Shown here piece after piece: positions 41,168 through 49,864 of a stretch of DNA of 64,000 nucleotides. A program made the translations under genes and the position numbers. Numbering within the stretch: the first letter of the stretch is position 1; the number at the start of each line of letters is the position of its first letter. The DNA is from Anaerocaecibacter muris. Its GTDB lineage: Bacteria; Bacillota; Clostridia; Christensenellales; Pumilibacteraceae. The notes beneath the pieces were generated by a model. The model ran no database searches. It was given only the letters and a program-made list of their open reading frames with translations, and was not told the DNA's origin. The stretch lies in assembly GCF_943192945.1 (NCBI RefSeq), contig NZ_CALPCE010000007.1:1-64000 (forward strand), in the 5' to 3' direction.

Positions 41168-42640
41168 ATGGATGCGGTATTTACCATAAGCGATATGGAT
41201 CTTGGTCAAGTTTTTACAAATAGGAATATAGCAAGATTTATGGCATCGCTTTTTACATTGGATGCAAACGCGACAATGTTGGATCCATGCTTTGGTACAG
41301 GTGTCTTTTTAGAAGCTTTAGACAGTCTGGGGTTTAAGAATGTAACAGGGTATGAAATTGATTCAACTTTATGTGATGAGGTTTTATCAAAATTTAAAAA
41401 ATGTAAGCTTTATAATGAAGATTTCCTAAGTTCACAGCTAAATCATTTTGATGGTATTATAATGAACCCGCCGTATATACGGCAAGAGAAAATAGATGGA
41501 CTTAGTCCATTAGGAGTCACTAAAAATAAGTTAAGAAATAATATTATTTTTAGTGAACTACCCCAAAATGCAAATCTCTATATGTACTTTATTTTAAAAG
41601 CCATTACTATTTTGCGTGAAGGAGGAGAACTTATTGTTATTTTCCCTAATACATGGTTAAAAGCAAGAAATGGTGTCAAATTTAGAGAGTTAATAGGGGC
41701 TGAATGTAGTATATTGCAACAAATAAATATAACAGGAAAAGTTTTTGAAAAGAACGCTTTGGTAGATGTGCTAATTTTAAAAATAAAAAAAGAAAAGATA
41801 TGTGCAGAACCAATCATACAAAATCTATTTTTTGATGGCCAAAAGTTAGTGAAAAAAAAATTAATTCACGAAATGGATTTAGGATTCAATTTGCCGTTCT
41901 TTAAAGTTGCAACTGCTAAAAGGGGTTTGACAACAGGCTGTAACGCGATATTCATAAATCCCGCTTTAACATGTAATGAACCATCATGTTTGACGCCGAT
42001 TATCACTAGCCCCAAATCTATCAAAGGGTTTAGCACTAAAGATGTCAAATTAGACTATTTATTAACTTTAAATCAAGATGTGCCTAATTCTATATTAGAG
42101 TATTTAAATTCATGGGAAGAAAAAATCATTAATACTCAATCACCCAAAACGCTATATAATAAAATTCTCGATAAAAAAGCTTGGTATAGATTAAGGCTAA
42201 TACAAAACGAAGGGATTATATTTAGCTACTTCATAAGAAATGAAATTAGGTTCATTTATAACAATTCATCTTATCAAGTCCGTGATAATTTTTATATAGT
42301 CAAACCAAAGATAAGTGGGCTACTTTTATTTGCGCTTTTAAATAATTATTATACATTTTATCAGTTAGAATGCTATGGAAAGCGTTACGGTGCGGGATTA
42401 TTAAAAATTCAGCGATATGACCTGGAAAGAATTAATTTCCCGGATATAAGTTGTTTTGATGATAATGCTATTTATCAACTTGAAAATTTGTCAATGCAGT
42501 TAATTGCAACGAATGACCTGGAAATAGTAAACTCTATAACTCAATTGATATCCCAATATTCTTTAATAGGATACAAGGACATTTTAGAACAGTACAGTGC
42601 ATTGAAAAAAGAAAGATTAGAGGATAAAAATTATGATTAA
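41168..42640 (+). CDS. Adenine-specific DNA methyltransferase (type II, M.TaqI-like)
   Basis: This 490-residue N6-adenine methyltransferase has the AdoMet motif DPCFGTG (residues 39-45) and the catalytic NPPY (100-103) in the order of the gamma class (M.TaqI/Eco57I-like). The N-terminal DLGQVFTNRNIARFMASLF stretch is typical. The C-terminal half (about 250-490) should be the target-recognition region. The gene is strongly AT-rich and differs in codon use from the flanking chromosome. It overlaps the cytosine methyltransferase gene by 8 nt, so it belongs to a modification operon of at least three genes. Confidence 0.9.
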   Translation: MDAVFTISDMDLGQVFTNRNIARFMASLFTLDANATMLDPCFGTGVFLEALDSLGFKNVTGYEIDSTLCDEVLSKFKKCKLYNEDFLSSQLNHFDGIIMNPPYIRQEKIDGLSPLGVTKNKLRNNIIFSELPQNANLYMYFILKAITILREGGELIVIFPNTWLKARNGVKFRELIGAECSILQQINITGKVFEKNALVDVLILKIKKEKICAEPIIQNLFFDGQKLVKKKLIHEMDLGFNLPFFKVATAKRGLTTGCNAIFINPALTCNEPSCLTPIITSPKSIKGFSTKDVKLDYLLTLNQDVPNSILEYLNSWEEKIINTQSPKTLYNKILDKKAWYRLRLIQNEGIIFSYFIRNEIRFIYNNSSYQVRDNFYIVKPKISGLLLFALLNNYYTFYQLECYGKRYGAGLLKIQRYDLERINFPDISCFDDNAIYQLENLSMQLIATNDLEIVNSITQLISQYSLIGYKDILEQYSALKKERLEDKNYD

Positions 42641-43721
42641 AGTAGTAAGTATATTCTCTGGTGGCGGCGGATTGGATTTAGGATTTAAATCCGAAGGATA
42701 TGATATTATCTGGGCAATAGACAATAACCAGAATGCTGTTGATACTTATAAAACAAACATAGGCAATCATATTATTTGTGAGGATATTAATTCAATAGAT
42801 GTTAAATCGATTCCTCAAGCTGATGTAGTAATAGGAGGCCCTCCTTGCCAGTCGTTTTCGTTGGCTGGCAAACGTCATACAGAAGATGCTCGTGGACAAT
42901 TGGTATGGAAGTATATTGAAATTATCAAGCATTTGCAACCCAAGGCATTCGTATTTGAAAATGTGACTGGGTTACTTTCCGCACGCAATTCAAAGAAAGA
43001 AAAAATTATTGATAAGCTGATAGAAACATTTGAAAGTATTGGTTACCATTTAGAAAAACAAATTGTAAATGCGGCAGATTACGGTGTACCTCAAAGGAGA
43101 CGTCGAGTTCTTTTGGTCGGGTTGAAAAATAATATGAAATTTGCTTTCCCGCTCCCTACGCATAGCGAAGACGGGAAACTATTGCCCAAATATGTAAGTG
43201 TGCATGAGGCTTTAGGTGATTTGCCTGCAGCGACAGCAAATGAGAATGAAAAAATTCCATATAATATCGAGCCTTCAAATGAGTATCAGCTTATGATGCG
43301 AGATAGCTGTACTGGTGTTACAGAGCATGTTGTTCCTAAAATGAGTCAACTTGATGAATTTATAATTAAGCACGTTAAACCTGGCGGTAATTATATGGAT
43401 ATACCTTCTACAGTTGATTCCAAAAGGATAAAAAGGCTACAACAAAGTGGTGGGCATACTACATGTTATGGAAGGCTATTCCCCGATTCGCCCGCTTACA
43501 CAATTAACACATATTTCAATAGACCCAATGTGGGTTGCAATATTCACTATCAGTATGATAGATTGATAACAATACGCGAAGCGTTGAGATTACAATCATT
43601 TCCAGATAATTATGTTTTGGTTTCTTCAAGCAAACAAGGAAAAAGCCTTATTGTAGGGAATGCAGTTCCTCCGTTGTTAGCAAAAATGATTGCTCGTGAA
43701 TTAAAAAAGCACCTTGCCTAG
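42633..43721 (+). CDS. DNA (cytosine-5-)-methyltransferase
   Basis: A complete 362-residue C5 methyltransferase. Motif I is SIFSGGGGLDLGF, the catalytic Cys72 lies in GGPPCQSFS (motif IV), motif VI is FENVTG, motif VIII is PQRRRRVLLVG, and motif X reads IVGNAVPP near the C-terminus. The target-recognition stretch lies at about residues 225-310. RBS AGAGGA. It is tightly packed between an adenine methyltransferase and a nuclease-methyltransferase fusion. Two modification enzymes for different bases suggest an asymmetric recognition site, one methylating each strand; this is an inference from related systems. Confidence 0.94.
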   Translation: MIKVVSIFSGGGGLDLGFKSEGYDIIWAIDNNQNAVDTYKTNIGNHIICEDINSIDVKSIPQADVVIGGPPCQSFSLAGKRHTEDARGQLVWKYIEIIKHLQPKAFVFENVTGLLSARNSKKEKIIDKLIETFESIGYHLEKQIVNAADYGVPQRRRRVLLVGLKNNMKFAFPLPTHSEDGKLLPKYVSVHEALGDLPAATANENEKIPYNIEPSNEYQLMMRDSCTGVTEHVVPKMSQLDEFIIKHVKPGGNYMDIPSTVDSKRIKRLQQSGGHTTCYGRLFPDSPAYTINTYFNRPNVGCNIHYQYDRLITIREALRLQSFPDNYVLVSSSKQGKSLIVGNAVPPLLAKMIARELKKHLA

Positions 43722-43729
43722 GAGGGCAT

Positions 43730-45931
43730 ATGTGGATTACTTATTCTGATTCCGAAGTCGCTAATTTCCATCCAGTTTGTGAAACGGCATTAAACAGGGC
43801 GTTAGTATTGTTGGGTAAAAATGCTCAATATAGAGTTCTGCATCACCAATACACAGGAACATTGGAGATGGATTTTGTTATACAAAATATTGTGACAGGT
43901 AAATATTTTTGTGTAATCGAAGTAAAAAGAACCCCAGCGGACATCCATAGTGCCAGATATCAGTATCAGGCACTCTCTTATGTTCAAATGAATGCTAATA
44001 CTAATGAGGAACCTTTTTATATTCTTACTAATCTTGAATATGCTTTTTCTTTTAGATATGATTCTACAAGACCTCGTGTATTTCAGCAAATGCTAAAACC
44101 TGGATTGTTCCATATTGATGATTTTTCAGCAAGCACCGAGGAAAGCTTTACCAACAATCTATCAGAGTTTTTTAGTGATTTACTTGCGGATTTCTTCAAT
44201 AACAAATTCGAGTATTCTGTTACACTTGAGGAGTTTGCGACTCATATGGAACAAATTAAAAGCAACTCGAAGCAATGGAAAAGTCATTTAGCGGTATTAT
44301 TATATGAATATATAAGGGGCGCATTTACATTTTTACATCGTAATGTTCTTCATGATATCAGAATTTTTGGTAACGATGTGCCCAAAATTTGTGAAGAAGC
44401 GGCAGCGGTAAATTTTAAGGATATTTTTAATTATTCTGAAAGTGAATTTGAACCGCAGCATAATATTACTAATTCAATGCTCTCGAATCTATATGATTTG
44501 GGCAATCAGAACGTTTCAGGGGATTCTTTATCTGCGATTCTACATCAAATTGTATCATTTGGGCATGAGCATGATGGTGAAGTTCCCACGGATTTGGAGT
44601 TAGGCAGGTTAGTTGCGGTTTTAGCAAAACATTCTTGTGGAGAGCTTTCTGAAACCGATCTTGTATGTGATCCAGCGGCGGGAAGCGGGAATTTGATAAG
44701 TTCGGCAATAGAAATTTTACATCTTACACCTAAGCAGATTATCGCAAATGACTATAATTCTAAATTATTGGAATTGTTATCTTTAAGATTGGGCTTGAAT
44801 TTTGCTATAACGGTTAATAAGCAGAACTCACCAGCTATTTACAATTACAATGTTGTGGATTTGACTAGAGATTTTTTTTGCGATGTTAAAATTTTAATTA
44901 TGAATCCGCCTTTTGTAGCGGGTATTAATTGTGTGACAAGAAAGGAAGAATTTTACCGGGCAATAAAATCGTTAGCCCATGGCGACATTAAAACTAATGT
45001 GGGGCAAATGCCTCTTGAAGCAGTATTTCTAGAGTTGATTACGTTATTGGTCAATCCGGGAACAACTATTGCTTGTGTTTTTCCTAAAACTCATTTGCTT
45101 GCCAGAGGAACGGAAGCTCGCATTATTAGAAAATTGATAATTGAAAATTTAGGCCTAAATACTATTTTTACATATCCAGGCACTGGGATATTTGATGATG
45201 TTACAAAAGACACATGCGTTCTTGTCGGAAAGGCACTGCAGCCATCGGAAACTATAAAGATTCTTTCAAGCTACGAAAACATCCCTAATCTTGATTCTCA
45301 TCGATTTGAACAAATGTTAAACGACGAATATTCTTCTGTTTTTGCGTCCCAAATGCCGGGTGTTGTTGGAAGAATTATTTCAAAATCAGAATTTATTGAT
45401 TCCATAAACGATGGGTGGCGCGCTTTAAACAGCGAAATGGTTGAAGCTGTTACTTTTGTAAAAGAACAATTTGAGAACTCCAAGGTGTTTGAACGACTGG
45501 ATAAATTTTCTTTTGAAATAAAGCGTGGTGGGGCAGGTAACAGTGGTGGTAGTGATTTAATGTTTATTAGTTCAAGTTGTGAGTTGCTAGAACAGTATGC
45601 CACGCAGCTCAGTAATTTGAAGGTTGGGATGCGTAATGCTAAGCTAGGTACATTTTGTGTGGGAAATGGAGATTCGCAATTTTTAGATAGTTCACATATC
45701 GATGCGGATTTATTGGAAAGCATAGTCGTAACTTATTTGAATCTCCCGGGTAGAGAAAGCAAGCAACAGCGAAAAGACAAAACAGCTGAACAGTTAAAAC
45801 AACTTTTAAATAGGGAAGCGGTTTTCCTTGTTGCTAGCTATATTGATTGTTTTCAAATAAGCGCAACCGGAAAACATACCTTGTCCGATAATCGTGTCGA
45901 GAATCTCCGTAAATGTAATTTCTTCACTTGA
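43730..45931 (+). CDS. Restriction nuclease-methyltransferase fusion (type IIG-like), 3' end disturbed
   Basis: A 733-residue frame. Residues about 40-70 contain a PD-(D/E)XK-type nuclease core (EMDF with Asp48, then IEVKR with Glu64 and Lys66). A helical linker leads to an N6-adenine methyltransferase domain with DPAAGSG (from residue 314) and NPPF (392-395), of the HsdM/type IIG kind. The part after about residue 600 may hold target recognition. The last about 30 residues are encoded antisense to a surface-protein fragment, so the original 3' end was probably replaced by a rearrangement near 45835. RBS GGAGG. It is likely the restricting partner of the two methyltransferases upstream; whether it is still active is uncertain. 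Confidence 0.8.
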   Translation: MWITYSDSEVANFHPVCETALNRALVLLGKNAQYRVLHHQYTGTLEMDFVIQNIVTGKYFCVIEVKRTPADIHSARYQYQALSYVQMNANTNEEPFYILTNLEYAFSFRYDSTRPRVFQQMLKPGLFHIDDFSASTEESFTNNLSEFFSDLLADFFNNKFEYSVTLEEFATHMEQIKSNSKQWKSHLAVLLYEYIRGAFTFLHRNVLHDIRIFGNDVPKICEEAAAVNFKDIFNYSESEFEPQHNITNSMLSNLYDLGNQNVSGDSLSAILHQIVSFGHEHDGEVPTDLELGRLVAVLAKHSCGELSETDLVCDPAAGSGNLISSAIEILHLTPKQIIANDYNSKLLELLSLRLGLNFAITVNKQNSPAIYNYNVVDLTRDFFCDVKILIMNPPFVAGINCVTRKEEFYRAIKSLAHGDIKTNVGQMPLEAVFLELITLLVNPGTTIACVFPKTHLLARGTEARIIRKLIIENLGLNTIFTYPGTGIFDDVTKDTCVLVGKALQPSETIKILSSYENIPNLDSHRFEQMLNDEYSSVFASQMPGVVGRIISKSEFIDSINDGWRALNSEMVEAVTFVKEQFENSKVFERLDKFSFEIKRGGAGNSGGSDLMFISSSCELLEQYATQLSNLKVGMRNAKLGTFCVGNGDSQFLDSSHIDADLLESIVVTYLNLPGRESKQQRKDKTAEQLKQLLNREAVFLVASYIDCFQISATGKHTLSDNRVENLRKCNFFT

Positions 45932-46135
45932 CATATCTTTGTGGTAGTATTTTATACCGGAACCATTTATACCGGAATAATACCCTTGAAATTCATATCC
46001 TGTTCTTGTAGGTGCATTCAATCCCGAAGGCATTGCGTTATCAAATGTTACTACGGTGGATGCGGAACCGATTACACCGCCATTTGCATTTAGTGTTACT
46101 GTATAGGTATTTTGCGTCCATTGTGCGTACAAATT
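45833..46135 (-). pseudogene. Fragment of an InlB-repeat/BspA-like surface protein
   Basis: The minus-strand frame 45806-46366 translates, between these positions, to the InlB-type repeat (YAQWTQNTYTVTLNANGG ... TRTGYEFQGYY) followed by a BspA-like leucine-rich unit (MFSGCAYLKTINIASN). Both ends run into unrelated sequence. There is no signal peptide or proper start, so it is a broken remnant. Confidence 0.75.
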
Positions 46136-46211
46136 TAAGGAAAATGCCACAAAGTGGTATTTTCGAGCCGCTCGCTTCGCTCGCTCGAAACAAGCGGGAA
46201 ACCCGCTTTTC

Positions 46212-46805
46212 ATGGTGCGATTTACAATCGCAATTTTCGACAGGGTACTGAAAGGAACCGATATTAAAGATTCTATCGGCAATGTTTTGATAGCTGGTAT
46301 ACAAGTCGATCCCGCAACGCCGCCGAAAAAACAAATCGTAAAATCCACATTCGAGGACGCAAACAACTATATGAAAGACGGCGTTCTTCTCCGTCAAATC
46401 ATCAACGTAATCGACGATTTGGATTTGAGTGACTATGAAGAAAGCCACGCTTTCGGGGAAATTTACGAATCCATTTTGCGCGAACTGCAAAGCGCGGGTT
46501 CTGCCGGTGAATTTTATACGCCGCGCCCCGTCACCGATTTTATGGTGCAAATGATACAGCCTAAAATCGGAGAGCGTTGCGCCGACTTCGCTTGCGGCAC
46601 GGGCGGCTTTTTAACGAGCTGGCTTAAAGAACTCGACAAAGTAAAGAAAACAACCGACGACGTCGAACTTTATAATCAATCCATTTACGGCAGAGAAAAA
46701 AAGCAATTCCCGTATATGCTTTGCGTTACCAATATGCTTTTGCACGACGTCGATATTCCCAAAATCGAACACGGCAATTCGCTTTTACATAACGTACTCG
46801 ACTAA
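46212..46805 (+). pseudogene. hsdM: Truncated type I methyltransferase subunit (HsdM fragment)
   Basis: The frame from about residue 25 onward matches the middle of HsdM: DANNYMKDGVLLRQIIN, then FGEIYESILRELQSAG, GEFYTPRPVTDFMVQ, the AdoMet motif ADFACGTGGF, and REKKQFPYMLCVTNMLLHD. The N-terminal about 150-200 residues and the catalytic NPPF motif with the C-terminal domain are missing, because a stop follows LLHNVLD. No hsdR or hsdS is present. An inactive relic. The next 150 bp hold another short broken frame (ANAEARENILRKYGR). Confidence 0.85.
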
Positions 46806-46957
46806 CCATGATATAATCGATAGTAAAATCAATTCAGTTTTTGATTATCTTTATGAGGCTAATGCGGAAGCAAGAGAAAATATTTTGCGTAAGTATGGCA
46901 GAGTGCGCAGTTCGCTAATCGCTCGCGCTAATCGCAAGCTTGCCGCGACTTTTCGGC

Positions 46958-46973
46958 AATCTTGTCGGGTGTA
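46958..46973 (+). repeat. Candidate attachment site copy 2 (tRNA-Arg 3' end)
   Basis: Exact 16-nt copy of the tRNA-Arg end AATCTTGTCGGGTGTA. The 60 bp upstream (GCGCAGTTCG ... GCGACTTTTCGG) and the following CTAAAAG also occur around the third copy, so the repeated unit extends beyond the tRNA match. Confidence 0.6.
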
Positions 46974-47059
46974 TTAAGTTTGTCGTACTAAAAGTTTTTT
47001 GATGTTGTACGGTTTATCGTTATATAAAATTTGTTTGTCAGTTAAAGCAATCGATGTAT

Positions 47060-47088
47060 TTGCAAAATATGGTTAAGTGTGATATACT
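47060..47088 (+). promoter_or_regulatory. Promoter of the small membrane protein gene
   Basis: TTGCAA (47060-47065), a 17-nt spacer and TATACT (47083-47088), about 20 nt before the ATG at 47110. Confidence 0.6.
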
Positions 47089-47109
47089 ATTAAAAAGACG
47101 GAGGTGGAG

Positions 47110-47352
47110 ATGAATAACAAGCAACAGTTTGATGACGACGATCAATCCGTGCAAATATCCAAGAACAAAAAGAAAAAAGTCCGTTTTTGGTCGATAGTTT
47201 GTGCTGTTGCATTTTTATTTATGGGTTTGATTGAAGTAGCTATTATGGATTTCTTCACGGTGAAGTTTACTGTGATTTATTTATCGGTTATGGGAAGTTT
47301 ATCCGTAGTGTCGTTTATCGTTTGGTTGATAAGCAATAGAAAAACATATTAG
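47110..47352 (+). CDS. Small two-helix membrane protein between attachment-site copies
   Basis: An 80-residue protein from the ATG at 47110, with GGAGG five bases upstream; a GTG at 47104 overlaps the RBS. The N-terminus is acidic then strongly basic (DDDDQ, then KNKKKKVRF). Two membrane helices follow (about 28-48 and 53-72), and the protein ends SNRKTY. I do not recognise it. It is flanked by the two tRNA-end repeats, so it may be the only surviving cargo of a small element. A toxin-like or immunity-like role is possible but nothing in the sequence shows it. Confidence 0.65.
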   Translation: MNNKQQFDDDDQSVQISKNKKKKVRFWSIVCAVAFLFMGLIEVAIMDFFTVKFTVIYLSVMGSLSVVSFIVWLISNRKTY

Positions 47353-47452
47353 TATTACAATAATAAATATGGTGCGGATATAGCAAATGTGGAGTGTCGC
47401 GCAGTTCGTTAGGCGCGCGGATTATGATCAAAGCCAGCTGCGACTTTACGGC

Positions 47453-47467
47453 AATCTTGTCGGGTGT
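47453..47467 (+). repeat. Candidate attachment site copy 3 (tRNA-Arg 3' end)
   Basis: A 15-nt copy (AATCTTGTCGGGTGT) of the tRNA-Arg end, preceded by a tRNA-like stretch (GCGCAGTTCGTTAGGCGC). It probably marks the outer right edge of the integrated region. Normal chromosomal GC content resumes shortly afterwards. Nothing else is seen up to 47648. Confidence 0.55.
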
Positions 47468-47648
47468 GTTGAGCAGTTGATCTAAAAGACTTTTGTTGTT
47501 TTTTATAAAACAAGTTTAAACATTTTTTGTCTTGCTAAAACTTTGTAAAAATGGTATAATTATGTATGGTTATACATTGTTTGCGCTGATTTAGTATTTA
47601 TTATATTTTATTGGCATGAACTTACGTTTTTTTTGCGGGAGTGTTGTT

Positions 47649-48398
47649 TTGAAAAAGGAACGGGCTATCGGGCAGACCGATTTCAGCGATCTCGAAATTA
47701 TGCGGTTTATTCTCAAAACGCTGTACGGCGGCGACCGCGAACAGCTTACGCTTCGGCTTATCGAAAAATTCGGCGGGGCGGTGGGAGTGTTCGGCGCGTC
47801 GCAGTCAGAGCTTATGCGGGTTGAGGGCGTGACCGAACGCGTCGCGTCGTTCTTTGCGTTTGTCAAGCCGCTGTATCGACAGGCGCTGTTGCGCTCCGCG
47901 CCCGAATTTAAGATTGTTTGCGAGGCGGATCTTGCGCGTTACGCCGCGGTCTATTTTATGAACGATCGAGTTGCGCTCGACGTGTGCTTATACCTTGATA
48001 AGCGCGGCGGGATTATCAGCGTCGATATACTGATTGGCGAGGATCGAACGGCGGAAATACTTTCCGGCGTATGCCGTTACGACGCGACTTCCGTTGCGCT
48101 TTTGCGGTTCGTGCCGCACGAAAACGACTTGTCCGCGTCGCGCACGCTCAACAGGCTGGAAACCGTCAAGCGGCTCTTGCCGTCGCTCGAACTTATCGAC
48201 GCAAGGCTGGTCGATTATGTCGAATACTTTCCGTTCGGGTTTATTTCGTTGCGCCGCGCACTGGGCGGCAACGATACGCCCGTCGCCGTTCAAGCCGCTT
48301 CGCTTGCGGAATACGACCTGTCGGCGGGGATTTTCTCCGATATTGACGGGTATATTTCCGTTATTAAAAATCGCATAGCCGAAAAATACGCTCGATAG
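47649..48398 (+). CDS. RadC-like protein with a degenerate metal site
   Basis: About 249 residues from the TTG at 47649, which has GGGAG seven bases upstream; an ATG at 47616 lacks a ribosome site. The N-terminal helix-hairpin-helix part (FGASQSELMRVEGVTERVASFF) and the C-terminal JAB/MPN-like part (CLYLDKRGGIISVDILIGE) follow the RadC layout. The family metal-binding motif HNHPSGxxxPS is replaced by VPHENDLSAS, so the JAMM site looks destroyed. It probably has no hydrolase activity and may bind DNA or protein. Codon use is chromosomal, so it lies outside the island. Confidence 0.8.
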   Translation: MKKERAIGQTDFSDLEIMRFILKTLYGGDREQLTLRLIEKFGGAVGVFGASQSELMRVEGVTERVASFFAFVKPLYRQALLRSAPEFKIVCEADLARYAAVYFMNDRVALDVCLYLDKRGGIISVDILIGEDRTAEILSGVCRYDATSVALLRFVPHENDLSASRTLNRLETVKRLLPSLELIDARLVDYVEYFPFGFISLRRALGGNDTPVAVQAASLAEYDLSAGIFSDIDGYISVIKNRIAEKYAR

Positions 48399-48442
48399 TT
48401 TATCGGGCGCATTTTGTTCCGCATTGCTGCGATTTGAATTTT

Positions 48443-49657
48443 TTACAATTTGTCGAAGTAGCCTATAATTTTTACTTTATTATTGAGTTCGTCGTCGGGG
48501 AACAACTGCGCAAACGCGTCGAGGAAGTAGTCGTCGGTCATGGATGCAATAAAGTCCGTCACAAGGTCGTCGGGTTCGGTCGATATGACATAACCCTTTT
48601 TCGTATTGTCGCCGAAGTAATTGCTTATAACATATCCGTCGTACAAGTAGTGCTTATAAATTATGGAGTTCGTGTTTTCGTTGATTATATCGTTTCGCAG
48701 TTTCTCGTACATTTTTTCGGTCATCGGACGGATAACGTTGTTGTACGGGGCGCGGACGGCGGGAAGTTTGTAAATCTTTTCGTTGTTTTCGGCTTTGTAC
48801 GATTCGATTGCGTCGAACACGTCCGAACTTAACGACAAGTACGGCTTGTCCATGCTGTTGGCGATAACGTCGTTTGTGATGTTTTCGATAATTTCCGCAT
48901 TGCGCATGCCGAGAGTAGTCGCCGAAAAATTTAAATTCATATCGAGCGAAAACATTGCGTCCTGTCTGTCTTTGCCGATATAAGCTATCATGTCGCTCAA
49001 CCGCACGACGCAACCTTCGAGCGTGGCGGGGCGCAGTTTTTTTACCGCGTTTTCCTGCGTATAGCAGTCCTCGAAAATTTTGTAAAATTCTTCGGGTTTC
49101 GGCAGCGGTGCGGGCGTATACTTTTCGTCCACCTTTTCGCCGCAATGGCAGATTATGCCGTCGAGCGTTTGCAAAGTCAAATTATTGTGCGAAATCAAAT
49201 TGAGCACGCGCACGCTGTGCACGTTGTGATTAAAATATTTGCCCGCATGCGCAAAGTACAAATCGCTTAAAATTTCTTCGCCCGCGTGTCCGAACGGCGT
49301 GTGTCCTATATCGTGCCCGATAGCGATTGCTTCTATCAGTTCGAGGTTGAGCCGCAACGCTTTGCCTATCCGCCGAGCTATGCGCGAAACCAACTGTACG
49401 TGCGATGATCGGCGCGTTATATCGTCGTTTTTGCGGAACGAAAACACCTGCGTTTTGTCCGCGCCGCGGTTGAAAAACTTACAGTAAATAATGCGGTCGG
49501 CGTCCCGTCCGAACTGCGACCGCAACGGGTCGAGCGGCAAGTCGCCGTGCAAGCGTACCGCGTCGCCGTCCTTGGTCGCGTACTCCGAATAAAGCGCTTC
49601 CGTTTCGCGCGAATACTTTTGCAGTTGCTCTATTTGCTTGTCCGTTAATTTTTCCAT
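48443..49657 (-). CDS. dgt: dGTPase-family HD-domain triphosphohydrolase
   Basis: A 404-residue member of the deoxyguanosine triphosphate triphosphohydrolase family, which splits dNTPs into nucleoside and triphosphate. The opening RSQFGRDADRIIYCKFFNR and the HD metal site are present: SSHVQLV supplies the first His, IGHDIGHTPFGHAGE the His-Asp pair, and RLSDMIAYIGKD the final Asp. Length and layout suit the shorter dGTPase-like group rather than E. coli Dgt, so the exact substrate is open. A strong promoter with a palindrome over its -10 box lies just upstream. Confidence 0.88.
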   Translation of the reverse strand: MEKLTDKQIEQLQKYSRETEALYSEYATKDGDAVRLHGDLPLDPLRSQFGRDADRIIYCKFFNRGADKTQVFSFRKNDDITRRSSHVQLVSRIARRIGKALRLNLELIEAIAIGHDIGHTPFGHAGEEILSDLYFAHAGKYFNHNVHSVRVLNLISHNNLTLQTLDGIICHCGEKVDEKYTPAPLPKPEEFYKIFEDCYTQENAVKKLRPATLEGCVVRLSDMIAYIGKDRQDAMFSLDMNLNFSATTLGMRNAEIIENITNDVIANSMDKPYLSLSSDVFDAIESYKAENNEKIYKLPAVRAPYNNVIRPMTEKMYEKLRNDIINENTNSIIYKHYLYDGYVISNYFGDNTKKGYVISTEPDDLVTDFIASMTDDYFLDAFAQLFPDDELNNKVKIIGYFDKL

Positions 49658-49683
49658 GCTCGCTCCCGTGCAGTATAAAACTC

Positions 49684-49725
49684 ACTATATGTTATTATTA
49701 TAACATATATAGTTTTACTCGTCAA
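49684..49725 (-). promoter_or_regulatory. Promoter with an overlapping 30-nt palindrome (dGTPase gene)
   Basis: Minus strand: TTGACG (49720-49725), a 17-nt spacer and TATAAT (49697-49702). A near-perfect dyad (ACTATATGTTAT and ATAACATATATAGT, 49684-49713) covers the -10 box. This is a likely repressor site. Confidence 0.65.
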
Positions 49726-49864
49726 ACAAAACTCGCGGGATATTTTTAAAGAGGATGTCGGCGAGGGAAAAAGCGAATAAAACGCGCACCAAATTGCGCG
49801 CGGCGCATAAATAGTATTGTTAGATAGCGGCGCGAAGTTAGCGCCGTAAAATGCGGAGGTAAAA

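Noticed and set aside
41168-45931. DISARM or BREX defence system
   Set aside because: Methyltransferases are present, but no helicase, phospholipase-like, PglZ or BrxC-type gene accompanies them.
46890-46976. A complete second tRNA gene at the attachment-site copies
   Set aside because: The D-arm-like and T-arm-like parts are there, but no 5' acceptor strand pairs with CGGGTGT and no anticodon stem can be drawn.
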